Source of the DNA: an uncultured Pseudomonadota bacterium
GTDB taxonomy: Bacteria > Myxococcota_A > UBA9160 > UBA4427
Assembly: GCA_913054385.1 (NCBI GenBank)
Contig: CAJXIC010000002.1
Location: 1 to 34,951 of the forward strand
Length of the DNA stretch: 34,951 nucleotides
Direction: 5' to 3'
The position numbers and the translations under genes were made by a program. The notes beneath the pieces were generated by a model. It saw nothing but the letters and a program-made list of their open reading frames with translations, searched no databases and was not told the DNA's origin. Shown piece by piece: positions 15,790 through 23,490 of the stretch (positions are counted from its first letter, which is position 1; every line of letters starts with the position of its first letter).

Positions 15790-15848
15790 GTCGCAAAGCG
15801 ACCACGGTGGCGGGACCGCAAGGGGTCACCGGCTCGCAAGGAGTCGGT
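15790..15848 (-). promoter_or_regulatory. Three consecutive hairpins in the probable rng leader
   Basis: Hairpin 1: GTCGC/GCGAC around AAA at 15790-15802. Hairpin 2: GACC/GGTC at 15814-15827. Hairpin 3: ACCGGCTC/GAGTCGGT with one G-T pair at 15828-15848. On the plus strand each loop region reads CGCAAAG or CGCAAGG. The cluster starts 138 bases upstream of the rng start. E. coli rne is autoregulated through hairpins in a long 5' leader, so a similar role is a reasonable inference. The strand actually transcribed is not proven. Confidence 0.4.
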
Positions 15849-16020
15849 GAATGGACGTAGACGGGCTTCGATTCGGCAGCGCCGAAGTGGAAACGGTTGA
15901 TTCGCACGGGGAAAAAGACTCTCGGTCCGGCCGGGTAAAATTCCTCTCGAGTCCCTCGCGGTAGCTCCCGCCACCGTCCATCTCGAAGCGGTTCCCCCGT
16001 GGGAAACATCCGGGTTCCGA

Positions 16021-16155
16021 CGCGCTCTGCAGCGCGGCTTTCAGCCGATATCCTCTACCCGGTATCTTTCGTTCCGGGTGGCTCCACACGGGTGTGGAGT
16101 TCGCAGCTGAAATGATCGCCCTTCTGGGTCCACGGTTCGCGACCCGGCCGGGCCG
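16021..16155. other. Cluster of six hairpins upstream of selA
   Basis: Successive inverted repeats: CGCGCT/AGCGCG (16021-16036), CGGC/GCCG (16035-16047), ACCCGG/CCGGGT (16057-16079), CTCCACAC/GTGTGGAG (16082-16099), GGGTC/GACCC (16126-16145) and CGGCC/GGCCG (16145-16155). It could be a selA leader, the distal rng leader, operator sites or a small RNA. In a GC-rich genome some short stems arise by chance; the 8-bp perfect repeat at 16082-16099 is the most convincing. Confidence 0.35.
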
Positions 16156-16179
16156 CCAAATTTTCTAGCCCCTACCATC

Positions 16180-17604
16180 ATGGATCCGAGACAAGCCGTC
16201 AAGCCGGACCCCCGACGCGGGCTGCCCTCCGTGGATCGTCTGATCCGCGAAGCGAGCGGCGCGGCTTCGGAGCTGCCCAACTGGGCCGTGCGCGCCGCTG
16301 CGCGCGAGGCGGTCGAAGCGCTCCGGGGGGAGTTGGAAGCCCAAGGAGCGGCGGCGGACACCCGCGGGGCGAATGCCGCTGATGGGGACGTCCTGGGGCG
16401 CGCCGTGGCGGACTGCTTGGCACGGGCCGAGCGCCTGGCGAAGCCAAGCCCCCGCCGCGTGCTCAACGCTACGGGCGTCGTACTCCACACCAACCTGGGG
16501 CGGGCTCCGCTTTCTCGGGCGGCGGCCGACGCGGTGCAGGCTGCCGCGCTCTCGTATTCGGACCTCGAGATGGACCTCGAGCAGGGGGGCCGAGGCGATC
16601 GCCTCGCCGGTGTCGCCCAGAAGCTAAGACTGCTCTCGGGGGCCGAATCGGCCCACGTCTCCAACAACAACGCGGCCGCGCTCCTGTTGGTCCTCGACAC
16701 CCTCGCCCGCGACCGCGAGGTGATCGTCTCGCGTGGAGAGTTGGTCGAAATCGGGGGCTCGTTCCGGGTTCCCGAGATCATGCAGCGCGCCGGGGTGCGC
16801 CTGGTCGAGGTGGGGACCACGAACCGTACCCACGCCGAGGACTACGAGAACGCAATCGGTCCCCAGACGGCCCTGCTGCTGAAGGTGCATCGCAGCAATT
16901 TCGAACAGAAGGGGTTCGTCGCCGAAGTGGGGCTTCCGGCACTGGCTGCGATCGGCGCGCGCGCTGGGCTGCCGGTGGTCGATGATCTCGGCAGCGGGAC
17001 CCTCGTCGACCTGTCGGACCGGGGAATTCCCATCGAGGCTTTCGCCCCCTCGCGGCTCACGGCCGGCGCCGACGTGGTGTGTTTTTCCGGGGATAAACTT
17101 CTGGGCGGTCCCCAGGCCGGGATCCTGCTGGGGAAGCAGGAGATCGTGGAGCGTTGCCGACGCAACCCCCTGGCGCGAGCTCTGCGTCTAGACAAGCTCG
17201 GGATCGCAGCACTCGATGCCACCCTCGAGTGCCTGCTCGATGGGCGCGGCGAAGAGGAGATCCCGGTACTGCGGCGCTTGCTCGAGCCGGTGGCTTCGCT
17301 CGAAGCGCGCGCCCGCAAGCTCGCCGGACGGCTCGCGAAGAATCACCCCGCTCCGCTGCGCTTCGAGGTTGCGAAGGAGAGCGCCCCCGTGGGTGGCGGA
17401 TCGCTGCCGGGCTTCGCACTCGAGACCTGGGTGGTCGAAGTGTCTGGCGCCGGCTCCGCCGAACGCCTCGCGGCCCGGTTGCGCCGGGCGGAAACGCCGG
17501 TCCTCGCGCGGCTTCGAGACGGTCTGCTGAAGATCGACCTGCGCACTCTCGAAGACGACGAGTGCGCCGAAGTCGAGCGCATGCTCGACGCGGCGCTTCG
17601 CTGA
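16180..17604 (+). CDS. selA: L-seryl-tRNA(Sec) selenium transferase
   Basis: Converts Ser-tRNA(Sec) to Sec-tRNA(Sec) using selenophosphate; a PLP enzyme forming large rings. It has 474 residues, close to the usual 460. Seen: the N-terminal tRNA-binding helical part, RRVLNATGVVLHTNLGRAPL, SNNNAAALLLVL, SRGELVEIGGSFRVPEIM, VGTTNRTHAEDYENAI, DDLGSGTLVDL and the PLP lysine Lys306 in CFSGDKLLGGPQAG. The presence of selA implies the organism makes selenoproteins. selB usually follows selA but does not here, and no selD or tRNA-Sec is in the window, so they must be elsewhere. No clear ribosome site precedes the ATG at 16180. Confidence 0.95.
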   Translation: MDPRQAVKPDPRRGLPSVDRLIREASGAASELPNWAVRAAAREAVEALRGELEAQGAAADTRGANAADGDVLGRAVADCLARAERLAKPSPRRVLNATGVVLHTNLGRAPLSRAAADAVQAAALSYSDLEMDLEQGGRGDRLAGVAQKLRLLSGAESAHVSNNNAAALLLVLDTLARDREVIVSRGELVEIGGSFRVPEIMQRAGVRLVEVGTTNRTHAEDYENAIGPQTALLLKVHRSNFEQKGFVAEVGLPALAAIGARAGLPVVDDLGSGTLVDLSDRGIPIEAFAPSRLTAGADVVCFSGDKLLGGPQAGILLGKQEIVERCRRNPLARALRLDKLGIAALDATLECLLDGRGEEEIPVLRRLLEPVASLEARARKLAGRLAKNHPAPLRFEVAKESAPVGGGSLPGFALETWVVEVSGAGSAERLAARLRRAETPVLARLRDGLLKIDLRTLEDDECAEVERMLDAALR

Positions 17605-17644
17605 TGCTGCCCGGGGCAGCGGATCGATTCGAAACGGATCCGTC

Positions 17645-18241
17645 ATGCTGAATTCGAGTGTCCTGGTCCTGAATCGCTCCTTTCTCCCGGTCCACGTGAC
17701 TTCGCTGCGGCGCGCCTTCACGCTGGTTTACGTGGGCGGTGCGCGCGCCGTCGACAGCCGCTACCAGACGTTCGATTTCGAGGAGTGGACCAGCGGCGGC
17801 GCCCCGACGGATGCCGAGGCCGTGGGCTCGACCGCTGGGCCCGTGCCGGTACCCCGGGTCATCCTGTTGACTCATTTCGACGGCGTGCCGAAGCGTCGGG
17901 TGCGCTTCAGTCGCAGCAACGTGTTCGCCCGGGATCGCTTCACCTGCCAGTACTGCGGGGAGCAACGACCTCGCAGCGATCTGAACCTCGACCATGTCGT
18001 GCCCCGAACAATGGGGGGACGCACGACCTGGGAGAACGTCGTTTGCTGCTGTTTATCCTGCAATCGTCGCAAGGGCGGGCGCACCCCCGAGCAGGCGGGG
18101 TTTCGCCTGGGGCGCAAGCCGGCTCGTCCTCGCTGGAGTCCAGTGCTGAGCGTGGCGCCCGCGAAGGTTCGCTACCGCGAATGGCGCCCCTTTCTCTTCT
18201 CCAGCGACGCTTCGGCGGTCTCGCAGGGCGTCGCGGTCTGA
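17645..18241 (+). CDS. HNH endonuclease domain protein
   Basis: A 198-residue protein with an HNH nuclease core near residues 95-150: CQYCG, then NLDHVVPRTMGGRTTWENVV and CLSCNRRKGG, giving two zinc-binding CxxC pairs and the HNH catalytic residues. The N-terminus (VLVLNRSFLPVHVTSLRRAF) is typical of a widely conserved chromosomal HNH family found in many non-enteric bacteria, whose role is unknown. Nothing suggests a mobile intron or restriction system: no methylase or repeat flanks it. It starts 40 bases after selA, behind a small hairpin GCTGCC/GGCAGC (17606-17620). Confidence 0.85.
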   Translation: MLNSSVLVLNRSFLPVHVTSLRRAFTLVYVGGARAVDSRYQTFDFEEWTSGGAPTDAEAVGSTAGPVPVPRVILLTHFDGVPKRRVRFSRSNVFARDRFTCQYCGEQRPRSDLNLDHVVPRTMGGRTTWENVVCCCLSCNRRKGGRTPEQAGFRLGRKPARPRWSPVLSVAPAKVRYREWRPFLFSSDASAVSQGVAV

Positions 18242-18325
18242 ACGCCGGGGGAGCCGCCCGTCGCCCTTCGATTTTGCGAAACGGGGGGTTCCCGAAAGCG
18301 GGGTTTCCGCGGTAGGATTCAAAAG

Positions 18326-19312
18326 GTGGGGGATGGATCCACGGAAGCGACGACTCGGGCGACGGAGATTTCGAGGGCGGCCACTGGTCGCGGGCCGCGA
18401 CTCGTCGCGGTCGGGAGTGGCAAGGGGGGCGTCGGTCGCAGTGTCGTCGCGGCCAACGTTGCCACGGCACTCGCCGACTCGGGCCAGCGCGTCATCGCTG
18501 TCGACACCGATCTCGGATCGGCGAACCTCCACACCCTCCTGGGGGTCGAGCATCCGCGCGAAGGCCTTTCGGATTTCGTCGCGCGCCGCGAAGAGGACCT
18601 TCGGAAGCTGGCGATCGAGACGCCGGTTGCGAACCTGCGGTTGGTGGCGGGTACCGGTGGTCATCTCGATGACGCCCAGCCCGACAACGCGCGCCGGGTT
18701 CGCCTGATCCGGGACCTGCGCCAGCTCGATGCGGATTGGGTGGTTCTCGATCTCGGTGCAGGGGTACACCCAGCGACCCTCGACTATTTCCTCGTCGCCG
18801 ACGACGCCCTGCTCATCCTCTCCCCGGAACCCACCTGCATCGAGAGTGCCTACGCGTTCCTACGGGCGGCGTTCTACCGGCGGCTTTGGCAGTCGATGGT
18901 CAGTCAGAATCTGCGCGATCTCGTCACCGATGCGATGGACCCGCGGAATGAGCGCGGGATCCAGAACCCCCTCGACCTGCTGCGCGAAGTGGAAGCGGCC
19001 GATCCGGCGGAGGGTGCTCGTTTCTTGCGCACGGTGGACGAGTTTCGGCCGAAGATCGTGATCAATGGTGCGCGCAGCGCGGACGATATCCGTCTCGGCT
19101 TCTCCGTCGTGACCGTGTGTCGGCGCTACTTTGGCGCCAACTTCAAATATCTCGGCTACATCAATTATGACGAGGCGGTGCGGCGCTCGGTGATTGCAAA
19201 GGTGCCCCTGGTGCACTTTGCCAAGGAAGCCGATGCGGCGAACTACCTCACGCGGATCGCCCGAAAAATCAGCGAGCCGCCTCCGGCGGTCTCGCTCGGG
19301 CGACACCGATGA
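18326..19312 (+). CDS. MinD/ParA-like (FlhG-like) ATPase with altered Walker A
   Basis: A 328-residue SIMIBI-class ATPase. Seen: deviant Walker A GSGKGGVGRS with signature Lys33, but Arg38 where the phosphate-binding lysine of KGGxGK(T/S) should be. The Walker A' is AVDTDLGSANLHTLLGVEHP, Walker B is WVVLDLGAG, then LSPEPTCIESAYAFLRAAFYRR, a mark of the FlhG/MinD-like group. The N-terminal 20 residues are Ser/Thr-rich and variable. Relatives position cell structures by ATP-driven dimerisation, sometimes on membranes; no clear C-terminal amphipathic targeting helix is seen. GTG at 18326 is chosen. The stop overlaps the next ATG (ATGA). Its partner is probably the J-like/HTH protein. Confidence 0.88.
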   Translation: MGDGSTEATTRATEISRAATGRGPRLVAVGSGKGGVGRSVVAANVATALADSGQRVIAVDTDLGSANLHTLLGVEHPREGLSDFVARREEDLRKLAIETPVANLRLVAGTGGHLDDAQPDNARRVRLIRDLRQLDADWVVLDLGAGVHPATLDYFLVADDALLILSPEPTCIESAYAFLRAAFYRRLWQSMVSQNLRDLVTDAMDPRNERGIQNPLDLLREVEAADPAEGARFLRTVDEFRPKIVINGARSADDIRLGFSVVTVCRRYFGANFKYLGYINYDEAVRRSVIAKVPLVHFAKEADAANYLTRIARKISEPPPAVSLGRHR

Positions 19313-19977
19313 AGGCCGTTTCCGAACTCGACCATTACGAACTTCTAGAGCTGCCCGTAGGCGCCGATCCCGCGCAGATCGAGAAGGCCTACAAGACGCT
19401 GCGTGCGACCTACGCCGCCGATTCGATGGCGGTCTACTCGATTCTCGAGCCCTCCGAAGCCGAGCAGATCCGCGAGCGGATCGAGGGCGCCTACCGGGTG
19501 CTCTCGGACGAGGAGGAGCGACACCGCTACGACGTGATTCGAGCGAAGGGCAGCAGCGGGATGGTCGGGGCGACGCATTCGGCGCTGGAGCAGGCGCTCC
19601 CGAAGAGCGTCGAGGTGCCCGAGGAGGCGCCGACTCCCGAAGGGGCAGCCGCTGGAGAGCCCAGCCCGGGAGCGGCGGCGTCGATTCTCGACGATGCCGA
19701 CGAATGCAACGGCCGAACGCTGCAGCAACTGCGTCTGCAGCGCGGTGTCGCCCTTGACCAACTGGCGGCAACGACGAAGATCAGCCCCAACACCCTTCGC
19801 TGCATCGAGGAGGATCGCTACGACGAACTCCCGGCATTGGTCTACGTGCGCGGCTTCGTGATCGCCTACGCCCGGGCCCTCGGCTTCGACTCCGAGAAGG
19901 TGGCGAACCGCTACATGGAGCATCTCGAGTCGTCGCGCGGGGTGCCGCGTCGGAGTCGGTTTCTCGGACGGGACTGA
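19309..19977 (+). CDS. Degenerate J-domain fused to a RodZ-like HTH
   Basis: A 222-residue protein. Residues about 7-80 follow the J-domain pattern (DHYELLELPVGADPAQIEKA, then YRVLSDEEERHRYD). The HPD tripeptide that stimulates Hsp70 is replaced by Ala36-Ala37-Asp38 (TYAADS). Residues about 85-135 are a Pro/Ala/Glu-rich linker. Residues about 138-207 are a helix-turn-helix of the RodZ/HTH_25 type (LQQLRLQRGVALDQLAATTK, then ALVYVRGFVIAYARALG). There is no membrane segment or periplasmic domain as in real RodZ. It is translationally coupled to the ATPase upstream and lies 3 bases before rluD. Probably an adaptor or regulator rather than an active co-chaperone (inference). Confidence 0.82.
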   Translation: MKAVSELDHYELLELPVGADPAQIEKAYKTLRATYAADSMAVYSILEPSEAEQIRERIEGAYRVLSDEEERHRYDVIRAKGSSGMVGATHSALEQALPKSVEVPEEAPTPEGAAAGEPSPGAAASILDDADECNGRTLQQLRLQRGVALDQLAATTKISPNTLRCIEEDRYDELPALVYVRGFVIAYARALGFDSEKVANRYMEHLESSRGVPRRSRFLGRD

Positions 19978-19980
19978 GCC

Positions 19981-20958
19981 TTGGCGGAGGGTCCCGACCT
20001 GGCGGAAAGTCCCGACGGCCCTCTCGATGAGGAACTGGTGCTGGTCTTCGAGGTTTCCGATGCCGAGGCCGGAGAGCGGGTCGACGTCGCGCTTGCGACC
20101 CTATCGGGGTTGCCGCGCTCTGCGGTGAAACGCTGGATCGCTGCGAAACGTGTTGAAGTCAACGAACAGCCCTGTCGTGCAAGCCGTCGGGTCTCGCTTG
20201 GCGATCGCGTTCGGGCGCGACCGCCGGAACCCGTACAACCGTCGCTTGCCCCAGAGGCGATTCCGCTCGTCGTGCTCTACGAGGATTCGGATCTGATCGT
20301 GATCGACAAGCCGGCGGGGCTCGTCGTGCATCCGGCGCCCGGACATCCGAGCGGCACACTCGTGAATGCGCTGCTCCACCACTGCAATGACCTGGCGGGA
20401 GTCGGTGGTGTGCTGCGCCCCGGAATCGTGCATCGTCTCGATCGCGGAACGTCTGGGGTCATGCTGGCGGCGAAGAACGACACCGCCCACGCGGCGCTTT
20501 CGAAACAGTTCCGCGACCATTCGATCGAGCGCGTCTACCGGGCCGTGGTGCGCGGAAGCCCCGGTGTCGAGGAGGGCGTCGTCGATCGCCCCATTGGTCG
20601 ACACCCGCGAGACCGGAAGCGCATGTCGGTGGCCGCGCGAAACGGACGGCGAGCGGTCACCCGCTATCGGCTCGTGGAACGCTTTGCGGCGTCCGACCGG
20701 AGTGAGCTCGAGATGCACCCCGAAACCGGCCGCACGCACCAGATCCGTGTGCACCTCGCCAGTCTGGGCCTGCCGATCGTGGGAGATCCAGTGTACGGGA
20801 AGGTGCGCAGGGCTGAAATCGATCGGCCAGCCCTGCACGCAGCCAAGCTGGGGTTCGTGCATCCACGGTCGGGCGAGATGCTGCGCTTCGAAGCCGGGTT
20901 GCCCGATGACATGGCGGCATTGATCGAGAAGCTGCGTGCGCGCGAAACGGCCTCGTGA
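19981..20958 (+). CDS. rluD: RluA/RluD family 23S rRNA pseudouridine synthase
   Basis: A 325-residue enzyme isomerising uridines in 23S rRNA. Residues about 25-85 hold an S4 RNA-binding domain (ERVDVALATLSGLPRSAVKR). The catalytic domain follows: VLYEDSDLIVIDKPAGLVVH, catalytic Asp154 in HRLDRGTSGVML, and RTHQIRVHLASLGLPIVGDP. RluD (helix 69 sites) is the closest name but RluC/RluA-type specificity cannot be excluded. TTG at 19981 is used, without a strong ribosome site; GTG at 20038 is an alternative. Stop overlaps the next gene as GTGA. Confidence 0.88.
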   Translation: MAEGPDLAESPDGPLDEELVLVFEVSDAEAGERVDVALATLSGLPRSAVKRWIAAKRVEVNEQPCRASRRVSLGDRVRARPPEPVQPSLAPEAIPLVVLYEDSDLIVIDKPAGLVVHPAPGHPSGTLVNALLHHCNDLAGVGGVLRPGIVHRLDRGTSGVMLAAKNDTAHAALSKQFRDHSIERVYRAVVRGSPGVEEGVVDRPIGRHPRDRKRMSVAARNGRRAVTRYRLVERFAASDRSELEMHPETGRTHQIRVHLASLGLPIVGDPVYGKVRRAEIDRPALHAAKLGFVHPRSGEMLRFEAGLPDDMAALIEKLRARETAS

Positions 20959-21626
20959 CCCGGGGTTTTCTGTGTCACCCGGTGCTCGGTGCACTGGGGG
21001 TCGAACACGGCTTCGGTACCCGTGCAGCCCGGTCCCCGTCGCGAGTGGCTCTGCCCCGCCAGGTTCACGGCACGGTGGTGGCGACGGTCGACTCGAAGGG
21101 CGAAGCGCATCCGGAAGAAGCCGACGCCATCGTCAGCGGGGCGGGAGAGGGGCCGGTGGGCATCGTGACCGCCGACTGCGTTCCGATTCTTGCGGCTAGC
21201 GCTGACGCCTCGAAGGTGGTGGCGATCCACGCGGGCTGGCGTGGTCTGGCGGCCGGTGTCGTCGAGGCGGGAATCGCCGCCCTCGGACCCGGCGATGCAC
21301 ACGAGATCCGCGCGGTGATTGGGCCCGCGATCGGAGTCTGTTGTTACGAAGTGGATGCGCCGGTTCTCGGCGCGCTGCGCCTGCGTTTCGACGGCGGCCT
21401 TGATCGCGCGACCTTCGAGAGTCGTCCCGGGCACGCACGACTCGATCTCTGCGAGTTGGTGCGAACCGAGTTGCACGCACTCGGACTCGCTGCCTCGAAG
21501 ATCGGTGCCATCGAGAACGCATGCACCCGCTGCGACGATCGTCGCTTCCATTCCTATCGCCGTGACGGTGCCGAATCCGGGCGGCTGCTCCACTTCATCG
21601 AGCCCCGTTCGAGCGATCAGGCTTGA
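20955..21626 (+). CDS. pgeF: PgeF/YfiH family (laccase-domain) protein
   Basis: A 223-residue member of the YfiH/Cu-oxidase_4 family. Members have been described as purine nucleoside phosphorylases/deaminases, as polyphenol oxidases, and as a peptidoglycan editing factor (PgeF). Metal-ligand residues are present in RQVHGTVV (His), VTADCVPIL (Cys) and [14 protein letters not shown] (His), with [11 protein letters not shown] and the C-terminal [19 protein letters not shown] start overlaps the rluD stop. The gene often sits next to rluD, and its stop overlaps the probable rho promoter. Confidence 0.92.
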   Translation: MTRGFLCHPVLGALGVEHGFGTRAARSPSRVALPRQVHGTVVATVDSKGEAHPEEADAIVSGAGEGPVGIVTADCVPILAASADASKVVAIHAGWRGLAAGVVEAGIAALGPGDAHEIRAVIGPAIGVCCYEVDAPVLGALRLRFDGGLDRATFESRPGHARLDLCELVRTELHALGLAASKIGAIENACTRCDDRRFHSYRRDGAESGRLLHFIEPRSSDQA

Positions 21627-21651
21627 CAGTGTCTGGGGGCGGGGATAGCGT
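21623..21651 (+). promoter_or_regulatory. Probable sigma-70 promoter for rho
   Basis: A perfect -35 TTGACA (21623-21628), a 17-base spacer, and TAGCGT (21646-21651) as -10. The -35 overlaps the pgeF stop. TAGNNT-type -10 elements are common in GC-rich bacteria (recalled). Transcription would give a leader of about 310 bases before rho. Confidence 0.5.
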
Positions 21652-21970
21652 CCAAAACGTCCGAAACCCCCGAAAAGTTTCACGAATAGCCTCGAGCTCG
21701 CACGGCCACGGCGGTGTGCCCGGCCGCTGCGAACTCGGACGCGGGGTCACTTCTCCTGCCGATCGACCGATTAGGCCTCTACCCGCCGCACGCCTTCGGC
21801 CTCCCGTTGCTTCAAAGAACGGCTCAGTCAGCGAGCCAAGCAGAGTGCGGAGTGGCTTCTATTGCACATTCGCGAAGTCGATCGCTCCGAACCCACCGAG
21901 CCCTCTAACGAACGCCTGCAGGCGGATGCTGCACCCACAAGAGGGCCGAATCGATGACGGGATTGTGCAC
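21652..21970 (+). promoter_or_regulatory. Long rho leader with a large imperfect hairpin
   Basis: A non-coding stretch of about 320 bases. At 21693-21737 there is a stem: CGAGCTCGCA pairs with TGCGAACTCG (one C/A mismatch), then a bulged C and CGGCC/GGCCG, around a 14-base loop. This gives about 15 pairs in all. A tiny frame at 21954-21974 (six codons) follows AAGAGG and its TGA overlaps the rho ATG. In E. coli rho is autoregulated by attenuation in its leader; the same logic here is inference. Short open frames in the stretch show no coding signal. Confidence 0.4.
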
Positions 21971-23404
21971 ATGAGCCAGCGAACGACCGAATCGAACGGA
22001 TCCGGGGGCAATCGCAATCGACGCGGACGCGGCCGCAGGCCGCGCACATCGGGAAGTTCGCGGGAGGCACACGCTCCGCGGCGTGACTACCTGCCCTCGG
22101 ACGATGAACTCGACGAGGACGGCGCTGCCGCCCAGTCGGACGAATCCGGAGAGCGTGTCGACGTCGCTCTTCTGAAGGCGAAGACGATGGCAGAGCTCGC
22201 GAAGATCGCGGGCGATCTCGGGGTAGAAAACGCGGGAGGCCTGCGGAAGCCGGAGTTGATGTTTTCGATCCTGAAGGGTAAGACCGAGAACTGCGAGCGT
22301 ATCTTTTCCGAGGGCGTGCTCGAGATCCTTCAGGATGGGTTCGGGTTCCTGCGCGCGCCCGACCAGAACTATCTCGCTGGCCCGGACGACATCTACGTGT
22401 CGCCCTCGCAGATCCGGCGCTTCAACCTGCGCACCGGGGACACCGTCACGGGTCAGATCCGGTCTCCGAAGGAGGGCGAGCGCTACTTCGCGCTCCTGAA
22501 GGTCGAAGCAATCAACTTTGACCCGCCGGAGAAGGCCCTCAAGAAGATCCCCTTCGACGATCTGACACCGCTCTACCCCGAGGAGCGATTCGATCTCGAG
22601 GGTGGCGGCGGCGATCTGACGAGTCGCGTCATCGATCTGATCGCACCGCTCGGAAAGGGGCAGCGCGCGCTCATTACCTCTCCGCCCAAGGCGGGAAAAA
22701 CGATGATCCTGAAGGAGATCGCGAACGCCATCGCCCTGCACCATCCCGAGGCCTACCTGATCGTTCTCCTGATCGACGAGCGGCCCGAAGAAGTCACCGA
22801 TATGCGGCGCACCGTGAAGGCCGAAGTGGTTTCTTCGACCTTCGACGAGCCGGCCACGCGTCACGTCCAGGTGGCTGAGATGGTGATCGCAAAGGCGAAG
22901 CGCCTGGTGGAGCACAAGCGCGACGTGGTGATTCTCCTCGATTCGATCACGCGCCTCGCACGGGCCTACAACACCGTGGTGCCCCACTCCGGGAAAATCC
23001 TTTCGGGCGGCGTAGATTCGAATGCGCTCCACAAGCCGAAGCGGTTTTTCGGGGCGGCGCGCAACGTCGAAGAGGGCGGGAGCCTGACCATCGTCGGCAC
23101 CGCGCTGATCGATACCGGCTCGCGGATGGACGAGGTGATTTTCGAGGAATTCAAGGGCACGGGGAACAGCGAACTCGTGCTCGATCGCAAGCTCGCCGAC
23201 CGCAGAACCTACCCGGCCATCGACATCAATCGTTCGGCCACCCGGCGAGAAGAGTTGCTCCTCAGCGAAGCCGCCCTGAACCGCATGTACATCCTGCGAA
23301 AATTGCTGTCCCCGCTCTCGCCGGTGGACTCGATGGAATTCCTGCTCGAGAAGGTGAAGCACACCGAAACGAACGAGGAGTTCCTGGACTCGATGAACTC
23401 CTGA
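21971..23404 (+). CDS. rho: Transcription termination factor Rho
   Basis: A 477-residue hexameric RNA helicase ending transcription. Residues about 1-60 are a variable Arg/Gly/Ser-rich and then acidic extension ([17 protein letters not shown]). Next comes the Rho N-terminal helical domain ([18 protein letters not shown]), an RNA-binding cold-shock-like domain ([20 protein letters not shown]), then the ATPase with Walker [47 protein letters not shown] and the Q/R loops near the C-terminus. ATG at 21971 is chosen; its ribosome site is weak, and GTG at 21965 is an alternative. It is the first gene of a long plus-strand group. Confidence 0.96.
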   Translation: MSQRTTESNGSGGNRNRRGRGRRPRTSGSSREAHAPRRDYLPSDDELDEDGAAAQSDESGERVDVALLKAKTMAELAKIAGDLGVENAGGLRKPELMFSILKGKTENCERIFSEGVLEILQDGFGFLRAPDQNYLAGPDDIYVSPSQIRRFNLRTGDTVTGQIRSPKEGERYFALLKVEAINFDPPEKALKKIPFDDLTPLYPEERFDLEGGGGDLTSRVIDLIAPLGKGQRALITSPPKAGKTMILKEIANAIALHHPEAYLIVLLIDERPEEVTDMRRTVKAEVVSSTFDEPATRHVQVAEMVIAKAKRLVEHKRDVVILLDSITRLARAYNTVVPHSGKILSGGVDSNALHKPKRFFGAARNVEEGGSLTIVGTALIDTGSRMDEVIFEEFKGTGNSELVLDRKLADRRTYPAIDINRSATRREELLLSEAALNRMYILRKLLSPLSPVDSMEFLLEKVKHTETNEEFLDSMNS

Positions 23405-23409
23405 TCGAA

Positions 23410-23430
23410 GCGGGGCTCTTTGCGCCCCGC
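23410..23430 (+). terminator. Hairpin after rho, possible weak terminator
   Basis: GCGGGGC (23410-23416) pairs perfectly with GCCCCGC (23424-23430) around a 7-base loop, six bases after the rho stop. The next T run (TTTT at 23444-23447) lies 13 bases downstream, too far for a standard intrinsic terminator. It may instead protect or attenuate the rho-prfA transcript. Confidence 0.35.
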
Positions 23431-23490
23431 AGCCCGTACCCCCTTTTCGGAATCCCACCTCCACCCGGCCCGCCGTGGGAGAAATGCTCG

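Larger units (their letters stand above)
15653..16179. other. Divergent 527-base spacer between rng (-) and selA (+)
   Basis: No gene is supported: open frames here are short and lack ribosome sites or family-like residues. It must hold the rng and selA promoters, but I could not choose convincing -35/-10 pairs; CTATAG near 15718-15723 (read on the minus strand) is a possible -10. Two hairpin clusters (15790-15848 and 16021-16155) are listed separately. No tRNA fold, including tRNA-Sec, was found. Confidence 0.6.

Noticed and set aside
14189-15850. 553-codon plus-strand open frame opposite rng
   Set aside because: Antisense shadow of the RNase E/G gene.
16021-16160. Possible tRNA-Sec gene near selA, suggested by GGTTCGCGACC and a downstream GCCGCCA
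   Set aside because: The T stem does not pair, no matching 8-bp acceptor 5' strand exists at the right distance, and no TCA anticodon stem-loop could be formed on either strand.
17645-18241. HNH gene as part of a mobile intron or restriction system
   Set aside because: No methylase, intron boundary or repeat flanks it, and its N-terminus matches a widespread stand-alone chromosomal HNH family.
21714-21908. 64-codon open frame in the rho leader
   Set aside because: No ribosome site and no coding-like residues; it overlaps the leader hairpin.
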